This document shows positions 43,172-54,012 of a stretch of 64,000 bases of DNA, one piece after another. Numbering within the stretch: position 1 is the stretch's first letter; the number at the start of each line of letters is the position of its first letter. Source of the stretch: Crossaster papposus (lineage: Eukaryota; Echinodermata; Asteroidea; Velatida; Solasteridae); the NCBI GenBank assembly GCA_037893245.1, contig JBAIAA010000251.1, positions 2,647,001 through 2,711,000 on the forward strand, written 5' to 3'. Made by a program: the position numbers and the translations under genes. Under the pieces are notes generated by a model, which did not search any database, had not been told where the DNA came from, and saw only the letters and a list, made by a program, of their open reading frames with translations.

Positions 43172-46100
43172 ATGGGCCAGAGGCCAAATATTCACTTATT
43201 GGTACCACCTGAGGTGGCAAAATCTAAATATGTGTTTTTGAAAGGTCTATGTCTAAGGATGATAGATTGATGTGATAGCAATTTCAGGGTGGTAGCTTAT
43301 TGGTAGTAAATGCCCACTTTTTAAGCCTAATCAGAATGAGCTTACTACTTTAATCCTTAGCACTGGGGTTAGGATACGGTTGAACAATTTACAGTTACAC
43401 AATTATGCTTTGTTGTGCAATGATGAAATTTGGTCAAATGATTGTTTAGCTATAGGTTTTTAAAATGACTTCACGAAAACATATATATATATATAGCCTC
43501 CAGAGGGCGCTGTTCGTAGACGTATTTAATGTACTCATACATTACACAATTTGTTTAGATGGCTAAACATTGTTTTAAACGTTATTCTTTTGTTAGTAAG
43601 TCATTTCGTTTGCCATGTGTCAATGTGCACGCATATGACACTAAATAAAAGCAACTTGTATGACCATACAACGTCCTGTTCACATCAATAGATACAAAAT
43701 AACCTGCTCTTCAGTGGTGCATATTTTGTCCGCTACGTTTTAAGGCAAATGGTAGAGGAAAAGTAACAGCTACTTTAGGGTTACTAAAATAAATTGAAAG
43801 TTGGCAACAGCCAATGCAATTAGCTGTAGGGTTAAATTGATTTTGTTTCTGTATATCGGCTGCCTGTCCACTCCCGTTACTTGTCATCTTCATCCTCGTC
43901 ATCAGAATAATCTAGTTCACCTTCAGCATCTAATTCCTCCTCCACTTCCTTCTGGTTTGTGCACGTCTGGAGTTTACACATATCTGTGCACTTCAGTCCA
44001 TTGGCAAGACATGTGCAGCCTGGTAGCTTGCAAGAGCGCACACACTTGCAGGACATCAGTTCCAACACAGCGTTTGGTGCTGGGGACCCGCGCATCCACT
44101 CAATGGCAAGATTGCCGTCATCAGCTGTGGTCCATCCATACCCCTCTGGATTTGGAATGGTGGGTTCGCTTTGAAGACATATCCTCCACACTGCAGTTTT
44201 GTAGTTCGCTCGTAAGACGTGCATCAGTAGACAGTCTTCACATGTTGGCAATTGACTGGACTCAATCTCTCCCCGTTTGACATGAAATAGCTCATCACGC
44301 AGTTGGTTGACATTAGAGGTGCGGCTGGCAGGAGCATACATTTGGCAAGTAAACCTCTGCATCTCACCAAAGAGTTCCTCTGATACTTTCCAAGAGCGTC
44401 CAAGCTCACCGAATGCCGCTTGGTGGGTCGGATCTTTTCTTACTTGCTTCAATGCATTTAACTTTCCACGGCCTGCAAAAGCACTAACAGTATCGCAACC
44501 TGTCATTGCATGAAGCCCAACCAGGGCATTACAAACAGTGCTCCTGATTGATGATGCCAGTTTCCGAATGTCGATGAATCGTGTTCGGTTCAGTGTTCCA
44601 CAATTCTGGTATATAGGGCAAGGTATGTCCTTGTTGAAGCAAAGACACAGTATGAGGACATCTGTATCCTCAGCAGAGATTACGATGGCCTTGTAGCCAT
44701 GCTCCGATGCGTGTAATGCATGGAGAAGCATACGGGTGTCAGCTTCCTCTTGGGACGACTTCAGTTCTTTTACTTCCTCCCAGTTATTCAATGTAATCTT
44801 GTAGCAGAACTCTCCACATGTGACAATAAGCAATTTGTCTACGAGCTTGTGTACGTGCTTGGGCAATTTCCAATCTTCAACCAGAAATTGTATGAGGCTG
44901 GTCTTATTGAAAGAGCTGCAGAGATATTTCCGCCATTGCTGGATTTTGTGGCCTGGTGCAATGTTCTTGAATTGAATGCCAGAGCTGGACCCTCGATTAC
45001 ATCGCTCGGCATTTTTGATGGATTTATCCAAATACACATCAAATACAACATCGATTCTGTGACTCTTTTCTCCCTCGCGCAGCACTAGAGACAGAGCAGA
45101 TTCTGCTAACTCTGCAAAAGTCATGCCGGTCCCTTTCATCTTCTGTACAAGGCTCATTCCATCGATGATGCATGCTGATGGGTTGGGGATGGTTTCTGCT
45201 GGAGCCACATTCTTTTCGAGCTCTCTGGCAAGTGCAGCTTTATTTGTCTTGCGAAGACACCCATCATTATTGGAGAGTGCCCATGGCAGAGGTCCCAATG
45301 GGTGCGCTAAAACTTCACTCATATTTACCTGTCTACTCTGGACAACAATGATCATATGACCAAACAATTTTCTATCTGCCTTGAGGACAATCTCACTAGC
45401 TTGAGATTTGCAGCTGACCTTCTTTCTGTTCAAGTGAGTGAAAGTTTTCAAGCTCTGCTTTTTCATCTTGTCATGGAATTTGGTAGTTGGCGGGTCTTTC
45501 TCCAAGCGATCTTCCTTGAAATTCTTGTAAGTTTGTTCACCTACCGAGTGAGCCTTGAGAAGATCATTGGCAACGTCTGATGTAGCCAGGCTACTAGTGG
45601 ACAAGCTGGTCAAGTCATCTTGATCCTGGCTCAGTGGATTGATCCAACTGGTTTCCATTAGATCAACCAACGATTATATGTCAGACTCATCTTTGCGAAT
45701 TCTAGGTAGTTGCAGATCTGGGTGATTCAGCTGGGAGCCACCTAGACCTCTCATGTCTCTAAGCTGTCTGAGATACTTGCTCCTGTACCCCGCTGTCATA
45801 TAGTACTTGCTGATTGCCCCTGGTTTTAGGCTAAACCCCTTGGTCCCGCCGGCAGTTTGTGTATCTTTGTTTACTGTCTCTTCGATGGTTTGGTCCACTG
45901 GAATCCTTCCAAATGGATTTGTTTGTCCAATCTGCACTGAGAAACCACCATTCATGAAGTGGGCATGCACCTCTGGTTCATCGATGTGCAGTCGGGACAT
46001 TTGTGCGTGGTAGTAGGGGAGGTATCGGGCATAGTTTAGTCTGTCGTAAGCAAAGCACCATGGAATCATGTCCTTGATGGATGCCAGATGAAGAATCCAA

Positions 46101-47586
46101 TCGCCTTATCTTGATGCTCGCAACAGTCCCAGCATGATCTCCACCATATCCACATAGGACATCCAGAATGTGGACAGATTTCAATTTCCATCTCTGAGGA
46201 AGCCAAGATAGACCTCAAACAGCTGCATGACACGGGCACATGATTTTGTATCCAAGACCTGCTGAAACGATCTATGGCATACATCATCGCCGAATGTTCT
46301 GAATGTTTGCAAAGTTGTATCCACATGGATCACATCAGAACTATGCGTGGCTTCCATCCATGGGAGGAAACCTTTCCAAGCAAGCCTCATTAGTGCTTCA
46401 AATAATAGCTTGTGAACCCTCATGGCACGGTTGTACTTGCGGCCTTCCATAACCCCAGCTATCGAACCTTCTGCAATGACTCCAGATTCTACGCATAGAT
46501 CCCTCAATCCTGCATCCTGGAATCGCTTTCCAATGATTGCAAGCAGTGTACAAATAGTGTGGAACACTCCCAGTCTTATGATGATATGCTTGAACTTGTT
46601 TAGATGCTTCCATGCAACTTCAGTTGCTTTGGCATAGAGTGCCTGGTCGAACACACACACAATGTTGGTCAAGTGCAAGGATTGCATGATGTTGAGTGAC
46701 TGGTTCAGCACTTCGTTCACGGTGGACATCTGCGTTGCAGGGGCATTAATTGTTGGTAAGTAACCAATCGTGTATTGAACGACTGTGACATTATCACGGA
46801 TGAGGATGTTAAAGCCAGTCCAACTACTGATTGTTTGTGTTTCTGGATCAGACATGCGAGCAAAAATCCAGACCAGGTTTTTCTCCGTGGCACTGTTAAC
46901 TACAGCCACACAATCAACATCGACGCTTTGGGTTTTCGGAGGACCCACACGCTGTCCAACATTGTAGGTTGGTAGCATTAGTGGTTCAGTACTGATGCTT
47001 CTTTTCTTTGTTTTGGCAACTGGTGGTATGTTCTTGAATTGCTGAGGCCCCATGATCTTAGCTTGAACAGCAATCCCGTTTACTCTATGGGAGGTCCCCT
47101 CCCCACTGACTGTCTCCTCGAGACGATCAATATTGTCCCATGCAGGCTAGGGTAGTAAACACACCAGGATGTATATTGCTGGGCACAGCAACATCACCTT
47201 CTGCCAATGTTAGTTTCTGCAGACACAGGGCTGTGTCGATCTCTTCAATCGTAGAATTTCGGGGCAAAATTTTAAGTTGTGACAATCAACATCCACTACT
47301 GGCATGATTTTAATTGTTCACCTGTCTGTACTTTATTGCCATTTATCACATGCAATAACAGCGTAATTAAGTTTATGCCAACCCATATGCTAAACGATGT
47401 ACATATAGGCCTATAATGCCATTTTAATGTAACTTAATGGCAAAACGCAAAACTAAAAAAACAGAGACTAAGCTACTTATTTGGAGATGCTATCACATGT
47501 TTTTGTACTTAGGTTGATCTTACAAAGCATTTTGCACCCTTAATGTTTTGCCACCTCGGGTGGTACCGATATTTGGTCTGGCCCAT
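43172..47586 (-). mobile_element. Academ-type DNA transposon, 4.4 kb
   Basis: The ends are inverted (ATGGGCCAGA at each terminus, then GGTACCACC.GAGGTGGCAAAA slightly inside). The flanks TAGTCC (43166-43171) and TAGTCT (47587-47592) form a 6-bp duplication with one mismatch. The single gene on the minus strand fuses a transposase, an XPG/FEN-like nuclease and an eight-cysteine motif, the combination I recall for the Academ superfamily. The insertion site is the splice acceptor of the first recognised exon of RecQ gene 2. From 43196 to 43870 I see only non-coding DNA. Confidence 0.75.
43877..47290 (-). pseudogene. Academ-type transposase fused to XPG/FEN-like nuclease and Cys8 domain, three in-frame stops
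   Basis: One frame is shared from about 47150 down to 43877, interrupted only by TGA (46181-46183), TAA (46106-46108) and TAA (45674-45676). Further upstream (to about 47290) the frame continues after a likely 4-base insertion near 47150. N-terminal part: WDNIDRLEET, then SHRVNGIAVQ, VFDQALYAKA and GVFHTICTLL, which I read as the DDE transposase. C-terminal part (45670-43877): EEADTRMLLHAL, SAEDTDVLIL and GLHAMTGCDTVSAF match the acidic metal-binding pattern of FEN/XPG nucleases. The tail CKCVRSCKLPGCTC...C...C has eight cysteines, then an acidic end. It would have exceeded 1100 residues. Three stops with almost no frame loss point to recent death. Confidence 0.75.
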
Positions 47587-47625
47587 TAGTCTAGGCAAAA
47601 AATCTAGAAATGTGCCTATTTAAGT

Positions 47626-48125
47626 TGCATGAGGCATTTTTGAGGAAAAGCAAACAAATAGGTGATTCTGAAAGATAATTTTGTGCTGAATATGAATATC
47701 CTGTTTGTGTTTCTCAAAATTGCCTAATTAGGTCAGTAATTAAGGTCAAAGGTCATTAAGTGCAAATTTCAGTTTTTCACAAGAAATGGTTTATTTTACC
47801 TCCTAAATACTATGATGTTAATAATTTTGCAATTTCTTTTTTAATAAATCATACACAGCATGTCAAAATATCGAAATGAATGGAAATTTGTAAAGAATTA
47901 TTCACTTCTTTTGACAATATCTCCTTAACCATTGGACTTTTTCTTTTTCACCACGGGATGAGTTTCTACAGGCAGTTTTTCAAACATATGCACGTTTGAT
48001 CGGTGTTCTCTGGCTGATTTACATTATTTTGGGTACCGAGGGACAGGAATATGGTATTTGGTTTCATAAATTGTTATAATTAGGACGGTAATTAGAGCCA
48101 AGGGTCAATTAGTGCAGAATACCAA
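47626..48125 (+). repeat. Left inverted repeat of the Penelope-like element
   Basis: About 500 bp starting TGCATGAGGCATTTTTGAGG and ending AATTAGTGCAGAATACCA returns in reverse complement at 60662-61160 with scattered differences. It is non-coding. The left repeat begins 40 bp from the Academ target duplication. Confidence 0.85.
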
Positions 48126-48254
48126 TTATTAGGAAATTTCATTTTTGTGCATCCCTACAAAATGCTGGTGCTGTAGTAGGCCCCTATATACAGTACCTCA
48201 CATGCTTTTGTTAAATCTACAGGGTGGGAATCCCTACCCACTGTCTGAATCAGT

Positions 48255-48412
48255 GATGTAGTATACTCGAGACCGGTCTCAGTCTCGAGACCGGTCTCGG
48301 GGCCTGGTCTCGGTCTTGGCTAGCCGGTCTTGGTCTCGAATCTTAATGACTCGGTCTTGGTCTCGGATGTCTGGTCTCGGGTCTCGGTGCCGAGACCGAC
48401 CGAGACCGGGAA
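48255..48412. repeat. Low-complexity GGTCTCGG / CCGAGACC tract
   Basis: Many imperfect copies of GGTCTCGG end in the complementary CCGAGACCGACCGAGACC, which gives strong hairpin potential. It lies just inside the left inverted repeat. Confidence 0.8.
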
Positions 48413-48865
48413 TGGAAATGTAGTAATAAATGCACTAGAATACAAAACAAAGCCCAGTAGTATACTGTATAATGATAGTAGGCCTATGTGGATATGGATA
48501 GGCATACATAATGAACATGTAACGGGTTTATTTATGACACCCCCCCCTACAAATTTGGTTGTATCGGCAATTTCTGTGAAGTTCCTATCAAATAGAGGGC
48601 GCAGGAACAGATTAATAAACCTGTTGCACAGTTGCATCAAGTTTAGCAAGTCCAACTCACGCAAGAAGAGCAAGTCCAGCCAGCCTCCTCCATCTCCATT
48701 TCATCCAGCATCACCAAACAGCATTCCAAGCGACGACGAGTCACTTCTTCTATCATGTGAACTAGACTCTGGCCCGTTTACATCAAGAACCACACCAACC
48801 ACGGTCTCACACAAATTATCCGAAGAAAACTTCAAACTGGTGAAACTCCTGGCAGTCAACGTCAA

Positions 48866-49219
48866 CATTTTGACATTCTGTCACAGACCACTTCACCCGC
48901 CAAATACGACCCCTTTCCCGGTCAATCGAGACTAGCACACCACCACCTTATATCGAGGTAAAAATACGGCCACCACGTCCACACCGAGCCCTAAAATTCC
49001 AGGGGTCATTCCAGAATCGCTGGAGCAATCTCCAGAGAAGAACATCGCTGCTCTTCACAGGAATTACCGAGGCCCAGCTGAACAACGCCAGACGCTCAGC
49101 CCAAGAAAAGCTTGCTCAATATTTCCAGGGTCCAGATTTTCCCACCGCTCAACAACTCCTGAGCTTCTTCACAAGACCCTACCAACCTACAAGAGGCATC
49201 AAAAGAAACCGACAACACT
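48866..49219 (+). pseudogene. Possible first ORF of the Penelope-like element
   Basis: A frame stays open for about 115 codons up to TAG at 49217-49219 and is rich in Gln, Arg and Pro (YIEVKIRPPRPHRALKFQ). A second frame upstream (to 48935) carries a basic, Ser/Pro-rich stretch. Neither matches a family I know. Position before the reverse transcriptase suggests an ORF1, but this is inference. Confidence 0.35.
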
Positions 49220-49399
49220 AGTCGATCTCTAACCACAAAACCAAACGGTCCTTTTCAGGACCACCACACCTTCTCAAAAGAGATAAATCCGTCATCTTGC
49301 CTCTATAATATAATAATTATAATAAATAAACTGGAATATAACCCACCCCATACCTTATCCGTTATATTCAAACTACAATTTACAAATCTTGCAACTACC

Positions 49400-50334
49400 A
49401 TGGCAAGAAGAAAACTCAACAAAGAAACCAAGAGATCCATAAGTCAATCGAAATCTAACCATTTCTCTAACAAATGCAAATCGAAAGCCAAACGAGCCAA
49501 CTCCAATTATTTGCGCTCACTAGCAGAACAATGTCAATCTTTCATAACGAACCTATCCAAAGCAACACTATCGCAAACTGAGATAATTGCTTTAGGAAAA
49601 GGTTTAAACTTCGTACCCATGCACTCCTGCGAAACCAAACCGCATTTCACTTGTAAGTGAGTACCTTCAATCAAAGACTAAGAATTGCATTCTTAATGCG
49701 TAACAAACGTTCCAAAAACCATCCTTTCAAACCACAACCAAAATGTCAACCAAAATCATCCCCTAGTGCAACACTAGAAGAATATTTGGAAGCCACAAAA
49801 TTCGAACTGGCCCACATCAGGCTAAGGAATCTCAAAAAAACATGACCACACAAGAACTTTTCGCCATAAACAAACTTAAAAACAATCCTGACATCGTAGT
49901 CAAACCATATGACAAAGGCAGAGGCACTATCTACAAGTGGGTTACCACCACCCTGAGTCCCATCATTATACCAAACTGGACCAAGACATTACCCCACAAA
50001 CTATTATGATGGTTCACAACACACTAATTGAAATGAGAAACAACAAACACATCAACAACGATACTCTGAAATACCTCGACCCACTTCCACAAAACTGTTC
50101 AACATGTCCAACCATTTTTTTCTCCCCAAAATACCCAAAACTCCGCCACCGGGAGAACCTTTTGTTGGACGACCAATTATAAGTGGATGTACCAGCCCTA
50201 CGGTCAACATTTCAGATTACATAAACTATTTTCTTCTTTCCACCGTAACCGCACAACCCATATATGTCCGCGACAAAGCAGACATAATTTGCGCAAACTG
50301 GAAGAAAGACAATTTCCACAAGATGTCTTAATTA
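49400..50334 (+). pseudogene. Penelope-like reverse transcriptase, N-terminal half, frameshifted
   Basis: The motifs fall in the Penelope order but in changing frames. They are NLSKATLSQTEIIALGKGLNF (49551-49613), a LRIAFLMRNK segment (near 49680), NPDIVVKPYDKGRG (near 49884-49925), FFLPKIPKTPPPGEPFVGRP (near 50113-50172) and IISGCTSPTVNISDYINYF. At least three frame changes and one stop are needed, so the copy is dead. The frame ends at the Gypsy LTR (50335). The catalytic core follows at 59214. Confidence 0.75.
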
Positions 50335-51909
50335 TGTGAGCCATATTTTTAACCATCAAGGATCAAGGCACACAGAAACCAGGATGCAGTGGCATGTACT
50401 TTAATAGGACACGGTTAAAACAAAAACCCTGTCAATAACATAAGAAATAAACAAAATAATTACAATTAAGATATGCAAAATAAAACCTGTAATAAACTTT
50501 AAAATACATTTTAACATTTGTAAGTCATTTACTGGCCAGTCGGTGTTAAAATATATCATCAATGCAAATCGCGGCTTGATATACCAGATCCCTTGTTTCT
50601 AGAAAGCGAGTAACAAATAATAATTTGTCAATGGCCAAATCTTCAACTTCAAGAAAAACAACATGGTTCTGGCATATAATTCAGGATAAAAATAAAACAA
50701 AACCACAAACTGACCATCAGTCAGTACATACCCCATCCAACCTAGTAATATGAGGCTATAATGGTTCTTCTAGACCCAGTGGCACCAAGGCCAACTGCAT
50801 GGCTAGGCCCAGTAAATCTTGGCACAATCCAGCTGTTGTTTCACCCTATTATAAGGTCAAAAGATCAACAATACAATTTACTCCAGTGGCCTTTGACTGA
50901 AATAGAACAACTTTACGTTGATTTTCTTATTTAGCCAAATCACGACAAAAATGTTTAAACAGAACCTTATGGTCTTTACATTACTAAACAATTATAAAAT
51001 CCAAAGTTAAATACAATATTAAATGATATTTTACTAGCAGAAGACCAAGAGGCAAAAACGATTACATGCACATGTATGTATATGCCGTATGTTGAATTAT
51101 ATAAACACAAAAGGAATTTACAGTTTCATCAGCAGTCCGTAACTCAACACGCGTTGTATGTGCGCTGTACTTAACTTTCACTTTAAGAATAACACAATAT
51201 TTTCCATTGAGAGAACATCCTTGCAATCAGACTGGGATTAAATTTACTTCATCTTTTGTCATCAAAGATTCAAGGAACAATGACATTAATCCAACATGAG
51301 AGAAATATCACTTTATCCGCAATATTTCGAAATCACACAATTAAAAGAACTAAAAGTATAAACTAATGCCTAATAAAATTACAAGTATAAAAAGAAAAGA
51401 ATAATTTTACCTGCTAAGTTGGCTAGAGGAGAACCTGAACAAGTCCAGCACAAGCTTTAGTATAATGCAGACGATTGCAGCTGCCAACTGGCACGACTAG
51501 CACGGAGCAGGTCCCAACACAAAGTGCCCAGCCCTGTCTCGAGCAACCGCTCAACTTTTTCGTGAGGGCAATAACCCTAGTAAGGCCAGTACCCATCCAC
51601 GTCATCAGACCATGATCGATCAAAGCCGATGTTAAGAGTCCAAACCGCACGAATTCGAGTAACACACAAGATTTGGGTGAGACCCTGAGATTTAATAGCG
51701 CTCTAACTGTGGTAAGATTGATGGCTCTGGCAGCAAGCTTTGAATTAAAGGGAACCTTAAATGTTAGTATAAAATAAACAGGAAAATCTTAAAGGTTAGT
51801 ATCATCGTAAATGATATGTAAAATACACAAAAGTGGCTAACTACAAAAGGAATATAGAAAATCAAAAGAAACTATATAAAATAAAAGTGCCTATATTCAC
51901 TCGGTTACA
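50335..51909 (-). repeat. 3' LTR of the long-LTR Gypsy
   Basis: This 1575-bp direct repeat has the same length as 57639-59213. It contains an 80-codon sense-strand frame (51423-51665) of unknown meaning, repeated in all LTR copies. Confidence 0.95.
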
Positions 51910-53651
51910 TTCCTCCCAAGTTGAACGTTGCCGTCCGCGGCAACTACATTCACTTGAGAATGTAGCCAAGTGTCTTGAAGAACCTTTCCCAGACTACTCC
52001 CAAGCCCTGCTATGGCTCTACTCAAACTGTCGAAGTTTGGGGAAGAGTAACCCACATCTGCCCTACGGTCCTCTACCACATTCTGGTCAATCAGTGTAGA
52101 CCGCGGGAGGTTATGGGGGTTTGGGTGGTGACCTGCCGTTGCTCTTGTCGACCGACGCAAGATAGGCTGGTCCCTGTCCTCCTCGCTCTCCATTGTACCG
52201 TTTTCAGAGTTAGTTTCTTGGACTGGTTCTTCTCGAGGTTGAAACGTGATAAATTCCGTCTCTCCTTCCGAGGAATCATCGTTGTGTTCTTCATGAACCT
52301 CTGGTCCATCACTAGTCTTACTGGATTGTTTGGTCTGGGCCTTGTCAACAGGTTTATCCTGCATGTCTTCATGACCCACACGTGGAACCTCAAGCTGACG
52401 CCCATCCAAAATATTGGACCGGTGCTCTACCCGCTTGGGTCCAAACCCATCGGCTGGCTGGACTACATAGACATTCCCATTGGGGTCCGGTCTGCCAACT
52501 ACTTTATATGGAGTAGGCAGCCACATATCTTGTATCTTGTTTCGGCCTTGTACACCCCGGTTGCGTAGAAACACCCTCCTGCCCATGGGAAGATCTGTCT
52601 TCCCAGCCTTAGCATTGCAACGACGATTGCGGGCAAGTGCCTCTGCTTCTGCTCGTGCACCAGCTAAACCCCAGGCGTGTTGTAACCGTGTCTGATGGCC
52701 TGCTACCCACTCATCAACGCTGGGCCCATCATCATGGCCTTCAGTGTTACCGAGAAAATGGTCAACGGGTAGCTTTGGGTCTCTGCCAAACATCAAATAA
52801 AATGGGGGATATCCAGTTGAGGAGTGCACGGTTGCATTGTATGCATACACCAACTCCGGGAGAAGCTCTGGCCAACGGCGCTTTTGATCTGGTGGAAGCG
52901 TACGCAGACGATCATGCATTGTGCGGTTGAAGCGCTCACATTGGCCATTGCCCTCTGGATGGTAGCTGGTGGTCCTCGACTTATCGACCCCGTATAACCT
53001 ACACAACTCCTTGACCAGGGCACTCTCGAAGTTTCGCCCCTGGTCGCTGTGTATTCGGGCGGGAGGCCCAAAGTGTGCAAACCACTCTCTTACCAAAACA
53101 CGCGCAACCGTTTTCGCTGTTTGGTCTCGAGTGGGGACAGCCTTGGTAAACTTGGTGAAGACATCGGTCATCACCAAGACATTCTCCCGTCCATCACTGG
53201 CCCGTTCTAAGACAGTAAAGTCCACAGCCAAAACATCGAGTGGTCGGGCGGCCAATAAGTTGCCCATTGAGGGTTTAACTTTTGGCCGTGGGGCCTTAGC
53301 AAGGGTGCATCGTTCGCAAGATCGACACCAGGATTCTACATCCATGGCCATATTGTGCCAGTAGCATCGGGCTCTAACCAATGCCATGGTCCGTTCCATC
53401 CCTTGATGGCCCGCATGGTCATGCAATTCCTGGAGGACCTTGTGACGGAAGACTTTGGGCAGTAGCAATTGTTCCACCCTTTGTCCCCTTTCCTTCACCA
53501 CTCGATGTAACACTCCATCCTTTTCTTCCAGGCGCGTCCAGAACTTTAACAGTTTCCGAACCGCCCTTGGCTCGTGGAGCAACTGCCTTCTAGTGGGAGG
53601 ATGGCCCGTTTGCCAGTAACGCCAAACAAGTGCAAGGTCTTTGTCACTAAT
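51910..53651 (-). CDS. Integrase of the long-LTR Gypsy
   Basis: The open frame (53747-51897, with no ATG near its start) enters pol sequence at 53651 and carries the zinc domain (HDHAGHQG, then CRSCERC). The DDE core shows VDFTVLERAS, HSDQGRNFES and HPEGNGQCERFNRT. A C-terminal basic domain (RNKIQDMWLPTPYKVVGRP) and a long acidic tail follow, ending in the LTR. The part before 53651 is coded by an inserted LTR fragment, so this integrase is separated from the RT frame in this copy. In an undamaged copy they would be one polyprotein. Confidence 0.9.
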
Positions 53652-53660
53652 AGCTGCAGC

Positions 53661-54012
53661 TATATCATCAATGCAAATCGCGGCTTGATATACCAGATCC
53701 CTTGTTTCTAGAAAGCGAGTAACAAATAATAATTTGTCAATGGCCAAATCTTCAACTTCAAGAAAAACAACATGGTTCTGGCATATAATTCAGGATAAAA
53801 ATAAAACAAAACCACAAACTGACCATCAGTCAGTACATACCCCATCCAACCTAGTAATATGAGGCTATAATGGTTCTTCTAGACCCAGTGGCACCAAGGC
53901 CAACTGCATGGCTAGGCCCAGTAAATCTTGGCACAATCCAGCTGTTGTTTCACCCTATTATAAGGTCAAAAGATCAACAATACAATTTACTCCAGTGGCC
54001 TTTGACTGAAAT
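53661..54012 (-). repeat. 352-bp LTR fragment inside pol, flanked by a 53-bp pol duplication
   Basis: Bases 53661-54012 align without gaps to LTR bases 50552-50903. The 53 bp of pol at 53599-53651 recur at 54013-54065. Nine filler bases (AGCTGCAGC, 53652-53660) separate the left duplication from the LTR piece. Confidence 0.93.

Noticed and set aside
48330..48935. 201-codon plus-strand frame at the start of the Penelope-like element
   Set aside because: Its first part crosses the GGTCTCGG low-complexity tract. Only the basic, Ser/Pro-rich middle might belong to an ORF1, and I could not support it as a gene.
51423..51665. 80-codon frame repeated in three LTR copies (also 57126-57368 and 58727-58969)
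   Set aside because: It lies on the element's sense strand but recurs only because the LTR is duplicated. The copies are too alike to show coding constraint, and no motif is recognisable.
53958..54012. C-terminal extension of the RT/RNase H frame
   Set aside because: These codons come from the inserted LTR fragment and are not native pol sequence.
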